The notes below the pieces were generated by a model. The model saw nothing but the letters and a program-made list of their open reading frames with translations, searched no databases and had not been told where the DNA came from. Below, piece after piece: positions 1-9,329 of a stretch of DNA of 64,000 nt. The stretch comes from Rossellomorea marisflavi (GTDB lineage Bacteria; Bacillota; Bacilli; Bacillales; Bacillaceae_B). Both the position numbers and the translations under genes were made by a program. The DNA lies in NCBI RefSeq assembly GCF_001274775.1, contig NZ_LGUE01000001.1, positions 521,435 to 585,434 of the forward strand, written 5' to 3'. The number at the start of each line of letters is the position of its first letter. Positions within the stretch are counted from its first letter, which is position 1.

Positions 1-43
1 AGGCATCGATATTTACAAAAAAGATCATAGCAGAGCAAGTTGA
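1..43 (+). CDS. spoIVB: C-terminal tail of probable SpoIVB peptidase (partial)
   Basis: The reading frame entering from the left edge encodes GIDIYKKDHSRAS and stops at 41-43. It is followed at once by a strong terminator and then the spo0A control region. In Bacillus the gene directly before spo0A is spoIVB, the forespore serine peptidase that triggers pro-sigma-K processing, and its C-terminus ends with a similar short tail. The assignment rests mainly on this position, since only 13 residues are visible. Another short gene end cannot be excluded. Confidence 0.55.
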   Translation, partial: GIDIYKKDHSRAS

Positions 44-46
44 ATG

Positions 47-77
47 AATCCGGCGCTGAGCAAGCGCCGGATTTTTT
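47..77 (+). terminator. Rho-independent terminator after spoIVB tail
   Basis: A perfect 10-bp stem (AATCCGGCGC / GCGCCGGATT) with a 7-nt loop is followed by a T run. It separates the upstream gene from the spo0A promoter region. Confidence 0.9.
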
Positions 78-121
78 CGTGCGTTTGAGAAATGGAAGGA
101 TTTCCATTACAATAAAGATAA

Positions 122-250
122 TTCGACAAAAGTTCAGGGTGGAAATCGAATCAGGTCGAAATTCAGAGAAAATGAAAGTAAAACGAAGGAAAAAGAATAT
201 ATTTCAAGTTTTTTTCAAAAATAAAAGGAAATTAGGTTGCATTGTCGAAA
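122..250 (+). promoter_or_regulatory. spo0A control region: sigma-H-like promoter and 0A boxes
   Basis: AAAGGAAAT at 224-232 matches the sigma-H -35 consensus RWAGGAWWT. It is followed after 13 nt by CGAAA at 246-250, close to the -10 HGAAT. A perfect 0A box, TGTCGAA, lies at 243-249 over this -10. A second perfect core, TTCGACA (reverse orientation), is at 122-128 and a near match, GGTCGAA, at 154-160. B. subtilis spo0A is known to switch to a sigma-H promoter under Spo0A~P control, and this layout fits. The sites are read by eye and the sigma-A promoter was not located. Confidence 0.72.
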
Positions 251-308
251 AAGTAATTTACAATAAAAAATAACAGTGAATTTATTTGGACTGAGGAGGA
301 AACGTTTA

Positions 309-1085
309 GTGAAATCGATTAAAGTTTGTATTGTGGATGATAACCGGGAACTCACCTCATTGTTGGAAGATTATATTGCCTCGCAAAATGACTTGGAAGT
401 TGTAGGGATTGCCCATAATGGACAAGACTGCCTTGATCTCTTGGAGGAAGTCGAAACGGACGTACTCGTCTTGGATATCATCATGCCCCATTTGGATGGC
501 CTTGCCGTTCTCGAACGCCTTAGAGAGAGGAAGAATATCCCGAATGTCATCATGCTGACAGCTTTCGGTCAGGAAGACGTGACGAAAAAAGCGGTCGATC
601 TCGGTGCATCCTATTTCATCCTGAAGCAGTTCGATATGGAAAATCTGGTGAGCCATATCCGACAGGTAAGCGGGAAAACGAACCCGATCATCAAGAAGCC
701 TTCCTCCCGAATGAATTCTGATCATAAACCGAGAAATCTTGATGCGAGCATCACAAGCATCATTCATGAAATCGGCGTACCGGCACATATTAAAGGATAT
801 ATGTACTTAAGGGAAGCGATCTCCATGGTATACAATGACATCGAACTCCTTGGTTCCATCACGAAGGTCCTCTATCCTGATATCGCGAAGAAATACAACA
901 CTACCGCTTCGAGGGTCGAGCGTGCGATCCGTCACGCCATCGAAGTAGCCTGGAGCCGTGGGAATATCGATTCCATCTCCTCCCTATTCGGTTATACTGT
1001 AAGCATGACAAAAGCAAAACCGACCAATTCCGAGTTTATTGCGATGGTGGCTGACAAGCTGCGTTTGGAGCATAAGGCTTCTTGA
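309..1085 (+). CDS. spo0A: Stage 0 sporulation protein A (Spo0A)
   Basis: Master response regulator of sporulation, phosphorylated through the phosphorelay, binding 0A boxes. The 258-residue protein has a receiver domain (about 1-120) with acidic pocket D10/D11, phospho-acceptor D56 ([13 protein letters not shown]), T84 and K106. A linker leads to the DNA-binding domain (about 145-258), which is almost identical to the B. subtilis protein, including the [19 protein letters not shown] recognition helix. I chose the GTG at 309 because GAGGAGGA lies 9 nt upstream; the open frame extends to 276 without a ribosome site. Oddity: the residue after K106 is Gln ([10 protein letters not shown]), where receivers normally have the cis-proline Lys-Pro pair. 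A terminator follows at 1106. Confidence 0.98.
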   Translation: MKSIKVCIVDDNRELTSLLEDYIASQNDLEVVGIAHNGQDCLDLLEEVETDVLVLDIIMPHLDGLAVLERLRERKNIPNVIMLTAFGQEDVTKKAVDLGASYFILKQFDMENLVSHIRQVSGKTNPIIKKPSSRMNSDHKPRNLDASITSIIHEIGVPAHIKGYMYLREAISMVYNDIELLGSITKVLYPDIAKKYNTTASRVERAIRHAIEVAWSRGNIDSISSLFGYTVSMTKAKPTNSEFIAMVADKLRLEHKAS

Positions 1086-1105
1086 AAGGGTAAGTAGAAC
1101 GTGTG

Positions 1106-1135
1106 ACCCGGTGGATGCCGGGTTTTTATTTTTGT
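1106..1135 (+). terminator. Terminator after spo0A
   Basis: Stem ACCCGG / CCGGGT with a 6-nt loop followed by TTTTTATTTTT. Confidence 0.8.
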
Positions 1136-1181
1136 GTGAAAGGGTACCGACCATACATAGAAGAAAAAAGGACGTGAAAGT

Positions 1182-1916
1182 ATGACATTGATCTTTGCCC
1201 ATAGAGGCTCCGCAGGGACTCATCCAGAGAATACAATGGAAGCGTTCGACGAGGCAGCACGGGTCGGGGCTGATGGGTTCGAAATTGATGTACAGCTTAC
1301 GTCGGACGGTCAGGTGGTCGTCATCCATGATGAAACTCTCGATCGCACGACGAATGGTAAAGGCTTCGTCAAGGATTTTTCCCTCAAGGATATCCAAAAA
1401 CTCAAGGCGAACGGAAAATGGAAGATGCTGCGACGGTGCAGGGTGCCTTCCCTGATCGAAGTTTTCGAATGGATGAGGGGGAATGATCTCCTCTGTAACA
1501 TCGAATTGAAAAACAGTGTCATGGACTATATCGGCCTAGAGGAGAAAATCTTCGAACTGAGCAGGAAATATGGTTATGATGAACGGATCATCATTTCCTC
1601 CTTCAATCATTACTCCCTTGTGAAGTGCAGGAAGTTGAATCCGGCAGTGGAAGTGGCAGCCCTTTACTCGAACCGCCTTTTCATGCCATGGTCCTATGCC
1701 CGTTCCATCGGGGCAGGTGCCATCCATCCGAATCTTAACGCGGTCACAGATGAGATGATCCTCCAGTCGCTGAATGCGGGGGTTCTGGTGAGGCCCTATA
1801 CGGTAAATAAGGAAACGTCGATAAATAGACTGTTGCGTATAGAGTGCCCAGCCCTCATTACCGATTTTCCCGAGCGCGCAGTCGGGATCAGGAATACGAA
1901 TACGAAAAAAAGCTAG
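1182..1916 (+). CDS. Glycerophosphodiester phosphodiesterase (YqiK-like)
   Basis: GDPD-family hydrolase that releases glycerol-3-phosphate from glycerophosphodiesters. The protein has 244 residues, no signal peptide, and is probably cytosolic. It shows the family signatures: HRG at 7-9, the E-x-D pair in GADGFEIDVQLTSDG, and the second His in VVVIHDETLDRTT. EL(K)NS and the C-terminal WTVN-like RPYTVN further support the TIM-barrel GDPD fold. The ATG at 1182 is preceded by AAAAAAGGACG. In B. subtilis yqiK occupies the same place between spo0A and yqzF/bkdR. It ends inside a bidirectional terminator shared with the convergent small gene. Confidence 0.92.
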   Translation: MTLIFAHRGSAGTHPENTMEAFDEAARVGADGFEIDVQLTSDGQVVVIHDETLDRTTNGKGFVKDFSLKDIQKLKANGKWKMLRRCRVPSLIEVFEWMRGNDLLCNIELKNSVMDYIGLEEKIFELSRKYGYDERIIISSFNHYSLVKCRKLNPAVEVAALYSNRLFMPWSYARSIGAGAIHPNLNAVTDEMILQSLNAGVLVRPYTVNKETSINRLLRIECPALITDFPERAVGIRNTNTKKS

Positions 1917-1938
1917 CCCGCGGGCTAGCTTTTTTTTG
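1905..1938. terminator. Bidirectional terminator
   Basis: A near-perfect palindrome AAAGCTAGCCCGCGGGCTAGC with A and T runs on either side serves both the GDPD gene (+) and the DUF2627 gene (-). Confidence 0.9.
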
Positions 1939-2164
1939 TGAAACGAGGTTGAACTTTGTTCCTTTTCCGGTCCCTGTGTAGAACAAATCCTGCGATGAAT
2001 CCTAGGCCTGCAACGAAGAAGACCAACCCAAGTACGAATTGCAGCCAGAGGTAAGGTATGGGAGGCTGCAGGATGCCGAAGAGCATGTCCCTCATAAGCT
2101 TGATACCGAGCGCTGCAAATGCGCCGGGTATGAGCATGATGATCAAAGCGATAAGGCGTGACAT
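1925..2164 (-). CDS. yqzF: DUF2627 family small membrane protein (YqzF-like)
   Basis: 79-residue protein with two predicted membrane segments (about residues 2-22 and 40-65), ending in a basic tail HRDRKRNKVQPRF. It resembles YqzF/DUF2627 of B. subtilis, which also sits between yqiK and bkdR. Function is unknown. The frame could begin nine bases earlier (2173), but AAAGGGG is better spaced (11 nt) for the ATG at 2164 that gives MSRLIALIIM. Confidence 0.85.
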   Translation of the reverse strand: MSRLIALIIMLIPGAFAALGIKLMRDMLFGILQPPIPYLWLQFVLGLVFFVAGLGFIAGFVLHRDRKRNKVQPRFTKKS

Positions 2165-2219
2165 TATGTACATTTCCCCTTTGTATCCACTTACTTGAAT
2201 TTTACCTCCATCATGAAAA

Positions 2220-2248
2220 TTGTCAAGGTGGCCCTTGTGAGGTAAAAT
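2220..2248 (+). promoter_or_regulatory. Candidate sigma-A promoter for bkdR
   Basis: TTGTCA (2220-2225) and TAAAAT (2243-2248) are separated by 17 nt and lie 45 nt before the bkdR start. Confidence 0.6.
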
Positions 2249-2292
2249 GGAACTGTGAAATATATTGCACGGACAAAGCGATGGGGTGAAGA

Positions 2293-4356
2293 ATGTTGCA
2301 GAATGTTCTTATAGTAGGGGGAGGAAAAGGTGGGGTGGCAATCTTGAAAATTCTCCATGAAGCCTCCTCCATGAATGTAGTAGCGGTCATCGATGTGGAC
2401 AGGCAGGCTCCAGGGGTAAAGCTTGCCGGGGAGTGGGGTATTGCCAGCGGAGATGACTGGCGACCATATCTTGATGCTTCCATCGATATCGTCATCGAGG
2501 TGACGGGGGATAGGGAAGTATTCGAAGACATCAGGGATCGACGCGGGAAGAACACTGTGCTCATCCCGGGAAGTGTCGCCTTTCTCATTTCCAAGCTCCT
2601 CGAGGAAAAAGAAGAGCTGATCCATGAACTCACAAGTGAATCCTTCAAGCGGGATCTCATATTCAATTCCACGGATGACGGGATGATCGGAATTGATCAC
2701 AGGGGTAAGATCATCCTTTTCAATCAAAGTGCTCAGCGAATGACGGGGATCAGTGGCGAAGATGCCTTAAACCGGAACATTCTTGAAGTCGTGCCTGAAA
2801 GCCGGTTGATCTCGACCATCGAAACGAGGAGGTCTGAAATCAACCAGGAGGTGATTCTCCAGAACGGCTTGAAGATCATTTCGAGCAGGATCCCGATGAT
2901 CACATCTACGGATGAAGTAATCGGTGCGTTTTCGGTGTTCAAGGATATTACCGAAGTGGTGAACCTTGCTGAACAGATCACGGATCTGAAGGAAATCCAG
3001 ACGATGCTTGAAGCGATCATCCAATCGAGTGATGATGCCATTTCGGTCGTTGATGAGGAAGGAAAGGGGATCTTGATCAACCCCGCCTATACCAGGATCA
3101 CGGGACTTTCAAGCGGTGAGGTGATCGGTCAGCCGGCAACTGCGGATATCTCCGAAGGCGAAAGCATCCACCTCAAAGTCCTCAGGACCCGAAAGGCCAT
3201 CAGGGGGACGAGGATGCGTGTCGGCCCGAAGCGAAAGGAAGTCATCGTCAATGTGGCACCGATCATTGTCAATGACATTCTGAAAGGGAGCGTCGGTGTC
3301 ATCCATGATATGTCTGAGATCCAATCCCTCACGAATGAATTGGACCGGGCGCGAAGGATCATCCGTACCCTTGAGGCAAAATATATTTTTGACGATATCA
3401 TCGGGACTTCCGAAGAAATGAAGATTGCCATCGAACAGGCGAAGCTCGGTGCGAAGACGCCGGCGACGGTTTTGCTCCGGGGTGAATCAGGCACCGGAAA
3501 GGAACTGTTTGCCCACGCCATACATAATGCAAGCGACCGGAAATTCAACAAGTTCATCAGGGTCAACTGTGCGGCTCTTGCTGAAAACTTGTTGGAGAGT
3601 GAGCTGTTCGGTTATGAAGATGGCGCATTCTCCGGAGCGAAGCGCGGGGGCAAGCGGGGTCTTTTTGAAGAAGCGAATAATGGGAGCATTTTCCTTGATG
3701 AGATCGGGGAGCTGAGTGCCAACACGCAGGCAAAGCTTTTAAGGGTGCTCCAGGAACAAGAAATCGTCCGGGTGGGAGGAACCAAGTCCATTCCCATAAA
3801 CGTCCGGGTGATCGCCGCTACGAATGTGAATCTCGAGAAAGGCATGGGGGACGGATCATTCAGAGAAGATCTCTATTACCGACTCAATCGAATGCCGATC
3901 CAGATCCCGCCACTTCGTCATCGGAAAGGGGACATCCCATTGATATCCGAGCGCCTCATCGCGAAGATCAATCAGGATTATGGGCGTAAGGTGGAAGGAC
4001 TGACGAAAAAGGCTTCAGTGAAGCTGATGGAGCATGACTGGCCCGGGAACGTCCGCGAACTGGAAAATGTACTTGGCAGGGCCGTCATATTCATGGAGGC
4101 AAGTGAAACCTATATAGATGAAAAGCATCTTTCCTCCATGGGACATACGAAGGAACGCACCACCGAGATCGAGTCGGATCCGGAAGCGACCGATCTGAAT
4201 GCACGGCTCGAATGGTATGAAAGACATATAATCCAGTCGGTTTTAGCACAACATAAAGGGAATAAGACCGCCACGGCAAAAGCACTCAATGTTTCTGTCA
4301 GGAATCTATATTATAAAATTGAAAAGTATAATATTGAAATAAATAGCATGAAATAA
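2293..4356 (+). CDS. bkdR: Sigma-54-dependent activator of the bkd operon (BkdR)
   Basis: Transcription activator for branched-chain keto acid catabolism, acting with sigma-54 (SigL). Of its 687 residues, the N-terminus carries a nucleotide-fold-like segment with [10 protein letters not shown] (about 4-13). Two PAS domains follow (about 115-230 and 240-350), then an AAA+ domain (about 370-610) with Walker A GESGTGKE, Walker B-like [11 protein letters not shown] and the R-finger region. A Fis-type helix-turn-helix at the end includes [20 protein letters not shown]. The sigma-54 contact loop reads GAFSGA instead of the usual GAFTGA. It sits directly before the -24/-12 promoter of ptb, as in B. 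subtilis, so the target is clear. Confidence 0.96.
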   Translation: MLQNVLIVGGGKGGVAILKILHEASSMNVVAVIDVDRQAPGVKLAGEWGIASGDDWRPYLDASIDIVIEVTGDREVFEDIRDRRGKNTVLIPGSVAFLISKLLEEKEELIHELTSESFKRDLIFNSTDDGMIGIDHRGKIILFNQSAQRMTGISGEDALNRNILEVVPESRLISTIETRRSEINQEVILQNGLKIISSRIPMITSTDEVIGAFSVFKDITEVVNLAEQITDLKEIQTMLEAIIQSSDDAISVVDEEGKGILINPAYTRITGLSSGEVIGQPATADISEGESIHLKVLRTRKAIRGTRMRVGPKRKEVIVNVAPIIVNDILKGSVGVIHDMSEIQSLTNELDRARRIIRTLEAKYIFDDIIGTSEEMKIAIEQAKLGAKTPATVLLRGESGTGKELFAHAIHNASDRKFNKFIRVNCAALAENLLESELFGYEDGAFSGAKRGGKRGLFEEANNGSIFLDEIGELSANTQAKLLRVLQEQEIVRVGGTKSIPINVRVIAATNVNLEKGMGDGSFREDLYYRLNRMPIQIPPLRHRKGDIPLISERLIAKINQDYGRKVEGLTKKASVKLMEHDWPGNVRELENVLGRAVIFMEASETYIDEKHLSSMGHTKERTTEIESDPEATDLNARLEWYERHIIQSVLAQHKGNKTATAKALNVSVRNLYYKIEKYNIEINSMK

Positions 4357-4380
4357 TTTGCACACCCTGAAAAAACTTGC

Positions 4381-4412
4381 ACGCTTACTTCGAGGTAAAT
4401 GAAGCGTTTTCA
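4381..4412 (+). promoter_or_regulatory. Candidate BkdR upstream activating site
   Basis: ACGCTT (4381-4386) and AAGCGT (4402-4407) form an inverted repeat 15 nt apart, just upstream of the sigma-54 promoter. This is a plausible activator site, but the spacing to the promoter is unusually short. The segment 4399-4412 also resembles a cre site (11 of 14 consensus positions). The role is inferred. Confidence 0.35.
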
Positions 4413-4424
4413 CGTTTTTGAAAG

Positions 4425-4441
4425 TTGGCACGCTTCTTGCG
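4425..4441 (+). promoter_or_regulatory. Sigma-54 (-24/-12) promoter of the bkd operon
   Basis: TGGCAC-N5-TTGC at 4426-4440 matches the sigma-54 consensus exactly. It lies 49 nt before ptb and immediately after bkdR, which encodes the matching activator. Confidence 0.93.
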
Positions 4442-4489
4442 AAGTATAATAGTGGAACCGATAATTGTAAAAGGGGTTGAATCACATAC

Positions 4490-5398
4490 ATGAATCTCCA
4501 ATCTCTAGTAGATCTAGCAACCCGAAAGGAAAATGCCACCGTGGCTGTTGCTGCGGCTGAAGACAAAGAAGTCCTTAAGTCCGTATCCATGGCGGTGGAA
4601 CGGGGGATGGCAGAGTTCTTACTCTTTGGTGACAGTGAGAAGATCGAAAGGGTCATGGAAGAATCGCAACGCGACCTTCTAAACAGCACCCGGATCAAGG
4701 TCATCCATTCACCATCTGTGCAACATGCTGCAGAACTAGCAGTTCAAGCCGTCAATCAAAAAAAAGCAGACGTTCTGATGAAGGGACATGTCTCCACTTC
4801 CGTCCTTCTGAAGGCCGTACTGAATAAAGAGTGGGGTCTCAGGACCGGAAATGTGCTATCGCATGCAGCTGCCTTTGAGGTGGAAGGTTTCGAAAACCTC
4901 ATTTTTGTCACCGATGCAGCCATGAACATCTCACCGGACCTTGGGCAAAAGGCCCAAATCATTCAAAATACCGTTTCAGTTGCCCGGTCCATCGGAATCG
5001 ACCGGCCTAAAGTGGCTCCTCTGGCAGCCGTCGAGGTCATCAATCCTCAAATGCAGGCCACACTGGACGCTGCATCCCTTACGGTAATGAACCAAAGGGG
5101 ACAGATCAAAGATTGCCTGGTGGACGGGCCGCTCGCCCTTGATAACGCCGTTTCATCGATTGCAGCCGGGCAAAAAGGAATTGTCAGCGAGGTCGCTGGA
5201 AATGCGGATATCCTCCTGGTGCCAACGATAGAATCAGGAAACATCCTCTATAAGTCCCTCATGTATTTCGCAGGGGCAAAGGTGGCTGCCGTCATATCCG
5301 GAGCCAAAGCACCAATTGTATTAACATCCAGGTCGGACCTGGCTGAGAGCAAGCTATACTCATTGGCACTCGCCATCTGCTCTTCTGAAAACCGCTAA
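4490..5398 (+). CDS. ptb: Phosphate butyryltransferase (phosphotransbutyrylase)
   Basis: Converts butyryl-, isobutyryl-, isovaleryl- or 2-methylbutyryl-CoA plus phosphate to the acyl phosphate. The 302-residue protein belongs to the PTA/PTB family throughout, for example LMKGHVSTSVLLKAVL, NISPDLGQKAQIIQN and the C-terminal GAKVAAVISGAKAPIVLTSR. The ribosome site AAAGGGG precedes the ATG. First gene of the sigma-54 operon; with buk it can make ATP from the acyl-CoA produced by the Bkd complex. Confidence 0.96.
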   Translation: MNLQSLVDLATRKENATVAVAAAEDKEVLKSVSMAVERGMAEFLLFGDSEKIERVMEESQRDLLNSTRIKVIHSPSVQHAAELAVQAVNQKKADVLMKGHVSTSVLLKAVLNKEWGLRTGNVLSHAAAFEVEGFENLIFVTDAAMNISPDLGQKAQIIQNTVSVARSIGIDRPKVAPLAAVEVINPQMQATLDAASLTVMNQRGQIKDCLVDGPLALDNAVSSIAAGQKGIVSEVAGNADILLVPTIESGNILYKSLMYFAGAKVAAVISGAKAPIVLTSRSDLAESKLYSLALAICSSENR

Positions 5399-5431
5399 CA
5401 CAATTACACTTATAAATAGGGGGAAACACTC

Positions 5432-6526
5432 ATGAAAATCTTCAGCTATATGGAACAATACGACTACGAACAATTGGTATTCTGCCAAGATCAGGAATCA
5501 GGATTGAAAGCCATCATTGCCATCCATGACACCACTCTCGGCCCTGCACTAGGCGGAACACGCATGTGGACCTATGAATCAGAAGAAGCAGCGATTGAAG
5601 ACGCCCTTCGCCTGGCCAAAGGTATGACATACAAGAATGCTGCAGCCGGATTGAATCTCGGAGGCGGTAAGACCGTCATCATCGGAGATCCACGAAAAGA
5701 CAAGAATGAAGAGATGTTCCGTGCATTCGGACGCTACATCCAAGGACTGAACGGTCGATATATCACAGCAGAGGATGTAGGTACGACCGTTGCGGATATG
5801 GACCTGATCCACGAAGAGACAGATTATGTGACAGGGATTTCACCTGCATTCGGTTCATCAGGGAATCCATCCCCTGTAACAGCTTACGGCGTGTACCGCG
5901 GAATCAAAGCTGCAGCCAAGGAAGCCTTCGGAACAGATTCACTTGAGGGGAAAACCATTGCAGTCCAAGGTGTCGGCAATGTAGCGTACAATATGTGCCG
6001 TCACCTTCACGAAGAAGGTGCCAATCTGATCGTAACGGACATCAATAAAGAAGCTGTTCAGCGTGCTGTAGAAGAGTTTGGTGCAAAAGCTGTAGATACA
6101 AATGAAATCTATGGAGTAGATTGTGACATCTTCGCACCTTGCGCCCTTGGTGCCATCATCAATGACGAAACGATTCCACAGCTGAAGGCGAAAGTGATTG
6201 CCGGAGCTGCAAATAACCAGCTGAAAGAATCCCGTCACGGAGATGCCATCCACGAAATGGGAATCGTTTATGCGCCGGATTATGTCATCAACGCAGGTGG
6301 GGTCATCAACGTCGCGGATGAGCTTTATGGATATAACAGCGAGAGAGCCATGAAAAAGGTTGAACAGGTTTATAATAATGTTGAGCGCGTCATTGAAATT
6401 GCCAAGCGTGATCATGTTCCTACGTATGTAGCTGCTGATCGCATGGCAGAAGAACGCATCGAGAAAATGCGCCGTTCAAGGAGTCAATTCCTTCAAAACG
6501 GACATCACATCCTTAGCCGCCGCTAA
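5432..6526 (+). CDS. bcd: Leucine (branched-chain amino acid) dehydrogenase
   Basis: NAD-dependent oxidative deamination of Leu, Val and Ile to the 2-oxo acids. The 364 residues match the family length. The catalytic region shows [11 protein letters not shown] (about 41-51) and the lysine in [15 protein letters not shown]. The NAD-binding Rossmann segment is [16 protein letters not shown] (about 172-187), and GAANNQL follows. RBS AGGGGG. Second gene of the ptb operon; it supplies substrates for the downstream dehydrogenase complex. Confidence 0.97.
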   Translation: MKIFSYMEQYDYEQLVFCQDQESGLKAIIAIHDTTLGPALGGTRMWTYESEEAAIEDALRLAKGMTYKNAAAGLNLGGGKTVIIGDPRKDKNEEMFRAFGRYIQGLNGRYITAEDVGTTVADMDLIHEETDYVTGISPAFGSSGNPSPVTAYGVYRGIKAAAKEAFGTDSLEGKTIAVQGVGNVAYNMCRHLHEEGANLIVTDINKEAVQRAVEEFGAKAVDTNEIYGVDCDIFAPCALGAIINDETIPQLKAKVIAGAANNQLKESRHGDAIHEMGIVYAPDYVINAGGVINVADELYGYNSERAMKKVEQVYNNVERVIEIAKRDHVPTYVAADRMAEERIEKMRRSRSQFLQNGHHILSRR

Positions 6527-6533
6527 AACACAT

Positions 6534-6575
6534 TGATGGGTGCTCCTCCAAAAAAGGAGGGGTACCCCATCTTTA
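6534..6575 (+). terminator. Hairpin between bcd and buk (partial terminator or processing site)
   Basis: GATGGG-TGCTCCTCC and GGAGGGGTACCCCATC form a long imperfect stem, followed only by CTTTATG. With no strong T run and the operon continuing, it probably attenuates transcription or stabilises the upstream message rather than ending it. Confidence 0.5.
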
Positions 6576-6655
6576 TGTAAACGACATTTTGTCATCAGGG
6601 GGTCCTTGGAATAGAGAGAATAAAGATATAATTCGCCCTATTGGAGGTTACTGCT

Positions 6656-7765
6656 GTGCAAGAAATCAAGCATCGGATCCTAGTCATCAACCCGGGATCC
6701 ACATCGACAAAAATCGGGGTCTTCGATGAAGACCGTTCCGTTTTTGAAAAAACGATCCGGCATGAAACGGAAACCATCAATCAATACCAGACCATCATCG
6801 ATCAATATGAGTTCCGCAAGCATACGATCCTCGAAGCCCTTGATGAAGAAGGGATCAACATTTCCAAACTGAGTGCCGTCTGTGGACGGGGTGGCCTTTT
6901 GAAGCCCATTGAAGGTGGAACCTATCTTGTGAACGAAGAGATGCTCCGCGACCTCAGAGAAGGTGTATCCGGTCAGCACGCATCGAATCTCGGAGGCATC
7001 CTGGCATTCGAAATTGCATCCGGACTCAATATCCCATCCTATATCGTCGATCCGGTGGTAGTGGACGAGCTGCAGCCTCTCGCCAGGGTGTCAGGATTCT
7101 CCCTGATCGAGCGCAGAAGTATCTTCCATGCCCTCAACCAGAAGGCAGTCGCAAGAAGGGTGGCCAAGCAGCTCGGTAAGAAATATGAAGAGCTGAACCT
7201 GATCATCACCCATATGGGAGGTGGAATCACCGTCGGTGTCCATCATCTCGGTAAGGTGATCGACGTCAATAATGGACTGCACGGCGACGGTCCATTCAGC
7301 CCTGAACGTGCAGGGACAGTCCCAGCAGGGGATCTTGTTGACCTGTGCTTCTCAGGTGATTACTACCGCGAGGAAATCATGAAGAAGCTTGTTGGACAGG
7401 GTGGTCTTGTAGGCTACCTCGGTACAAGCGATGCGGTGAAAGTAGAAAAGATGATCGAACATGGTGATGAAAAAGCCCGGCACGTCTATGACGCTATGGC
7501 TTATCAAATTGCCAAGGAAATCGGAGCGGCCAGTGCCGTGCTGAGCGGCAAGGTGGATGCCATCATCCTGACGGGAGGGCTTGCATACGGAAAAGGGTTC
7601 GTCAAGGCCATTTCCAAACGGATCAACTGGATTGCCGATGTCATCATCCAACCAGGTGAAAATGAACTTCAGGCCCTTGCCGAAGGGGCACTGCGCGTCC
7701 TCAAAAGTGAAGAAGAATACAAAGAATATCCGGGAACGTCAAAAAGTGAGGCCCGGATACAATAA
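6656..7765 (+). CDS. buk: Butyrate kinase
   Basis: Acyl phosphate plus ADP to acid plus ATP, acting on butyryl and branched acyl phosphates. The 369 residues follow the acetokinase/ASKHA pattern: N-terminal [31 protein letters not shown], the phosphate loop [12 protein letters not shown] and the C-terminal [11 protein letters not shown]. The open frame begins at 6641, but GGAGG at 6642-6646 points to the GTG at 6656, giving [14 protein letters not shown]. Third gene of the operon. Confidence 0.95.
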   Translation: MQEIKHRILVINPGSTSTKIGVFDEDRSVFEKTIRHETETINQYQTIIDQYEFRKHTILEALDEEGINISKLSAVCGRGGLLKPIEGGTYLVNEEMLRDLREGVSGQHASNLGGILAFEIASGLNIPSYIVDPVVVDELQPLARVSGFSLIERRSIFHALNQKAVARRVAKQLGKKYEELNLIITHMGGGITVGVHHLGKVIDVNNGLHGDGPFSPERAGTVPAGDLVDLCFSGDYYREEIMKKLVGQGGLVGYLGTSDAVKVEKMIEHGDEKARHVYDAMAYQIAKEIGAASAVLSGKVDAIILTGGLAYGKGFVKAISKRINWIADVIIQPGENELQALAEGALRVLKSEEEYKEYPGTSKSEARIQ

Positions 7766-7779
7766 GGAGGTCATGAACA

Positions 7780-9204
7780 ATGGCTGAAGAATATGATCTT
7801 GTCATTCTGGGTGGAGGAACAGGCGGATACGTCGCCGCCATCCGTGCATCTCAATTGGGTCTGAAAACAGCAATCGTGGAAAAAGGGAAACTGGGAGGAA
7901 CATGCCTCCATAAGGGATGTATTCCGAGTAAAGCGCTACTAAGGAGTGCTGAAGTCTATGCAACGGCTAAGCACAGTGAAGATTTCGGGGTGAAGATCAA
8001 TGGAGTGGAACTTGACTTCCCTAAAGTCCAGGCACGCAAAGAAAGCATCGTCGAAGGCCTTCATAAAGGTGTACAACACTTGATGAAGCAAGGGAAGATC
8101 GATGTCTTCGAAGGACTTGGAAGGATCCTTGGGCCGTCCATCTTCTCACCGATGCCCGGAACCATCTCAGTCGAAATGAACAACGGTGAAGAAAACGCCA
8201 TGCTCATTCCGAAAAATGTCATCGTGGCAACAGGCTCCCGCCCGCGCTCACTGCCGGGGCTTGAAATTGACGGAACGGCTGTCTTATCTTCCGATGAAGC
8301 TCTTTCCCTTGAAACCTTGCCGAAATCCATCATCATTGTAGGAGGCGGGGTCATCGGGATCGAATGGGCATCCATGCTATCAGATTTTGATGTGGATGTG
8401 ACGGTCATCGAGTATGCGGACACCATCGTACCGACAGAAGATAAAGATATCGCCAAAGAAATGCAGCGATTGATGAAGAAAAAAGGCATCAAGATCGTCA
8501 CTGGCGCGAAAGTCCTCTCTGATACGCTCAACAAAGGGGCGGGAAGTGTCGCAATCAGTGCCGAGCACAAAGGGGAAACAAAAACCTTCGAAGCTGAAAA
8601 AATCCTCGTTTCCGTTGGACGTCAGGCGAATGTCGAAGGAATCGGCCTTGAAAATACAGATATCAAGGTGGAAAAAGGGTTCATCGAGGTAAATGAATAC
8701 TACCAAACGAAAGAATCCCATATCTATGCGATCGGAGATGTGATCGGTGGCTTGCAGCTTGCCCACGTCGCGTCACATGAAGGGATCACGGCAGTGGAGC
8801 ATCTCGCTGATCAAAAGCCTCATCCAATCGACTATACGCTCATTTCCAAATGCATCTACAGCAGTCCTGAAATCGCCAGTGTAGGATTGACGGAACAGCA
8901 AGCAAAAGACGCAGGTCATAACGTCAAAGTCGGGAAGTTCAATTTCAGGGCCATCGGGAAAGCCCTTGTGTACGGAGAATCAGACGGATTCGTCAAGATC
9001 GTCGCGGATAAGGAAACCGATGACCTCCTGGGCGTTCACATGATCGGTCCACACGTCACCGACATGATCTCCGAAGCAGGACTCGCCAAAGTACTTGACG
9101 CAACCCCGTGGGAAATCGCCCACACCATCCACCCGCATCCATCCCTCTCAGAAGCCATAGGCGAAGCCGCCCTGGCAGTAGACGGAAAAGCCATACATGG
9201 CTAG
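7780..9204 (+). CDS. lpdV: Dihydrolipoyl dehydrogenase, E3 of branched-chain 2-oxo acid dehydrogenase
   Basis: FAD enzyme that reoxidises the lipoyl groups of the E2 core with NAD. Of its 474 residues, the FAD motif is VILGGGTGGYVAA (9-21) and the redox disulphide CLHKGC lies in GGTCLHKGCIPSKALL. The NAD motif is IIIVGGGVIGIEWAS and the C-terminal His-Glu dyad is in HTIHPHPSLSEAIGEAA. It starts 14 nt after buk and ends right at the repeat array; the E1 and E2 genes follow after 455 nt. Known as bfmBC or lpdV in B. subtilis. Confidence 0.96.
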   Translation: MAEEYDLVILGGGTGGYVAAIRASQLGLKTAIVEKGKLGGTCLHKGCIPSKALLRSAEVYATAKHSEDFGVKINGVELDFPKVQARKESIVEGLHKGVQHLMKQGKIDVFEGLGRILGPSIFSPMPGTISVEMNNGEENAMLIPKNVIVATGSRPRSLPGLEIDGTAVLSSDEALSLETLPKSIIIVGGGVIGIEWASMLSDFDVDVTVIEYADTIVPTEDKDIAKEMQRLMKKKGIKIVTGAKVLSDTLNKGAGSVAISAEHKGETKTFEAEKILVSVGRQANVEGIGLENTDIKVEKGFIEVNEYYQTKESHIYAIGDVIGGLQLAHVASHEGITAVEHLADQKPHPIDYTLISKCIYSSPEIASVGLTEQQAKDAGHNVKVGKFNFRAIGKALVYGESDGFVKIVADKETDDLLGVHMIGPHVTDMISEAGLAKVLDATPWEIAHTIHPHPSLSEAIGEAALAVDGKAIHG

Positions 9205-9325
9205 AAAAGCGGAGGGGCTTTGCTCAGGGGCGACAAGCATAAGATGGGCTGAGCGGAAAGGCGTTCTTTGCCTTTTTGATCAGAACAGCTTATGACCTCG
9301 AGCCCCTAAGCCCCGCAGCTGGACA
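9205..9325 (+). repeat. Structured 121-bp repeat, array A unit 1
   Basis: Starts AAAAGCGGAGG and ends AGCTGGACA, the border sequences common to all units. The outer arms GGGGCTT / AAGCCCC and AGGGGC / GCCCCT pair, followed inward by CATAAG / CTTATG and AAAGGC / GCCTTT. Nearly identical to unit 3 (two substitutions and one single-base gap), so one was copied from the other recently. Confidence 0.9.
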
Positions 9326-9329
9326 AAAG

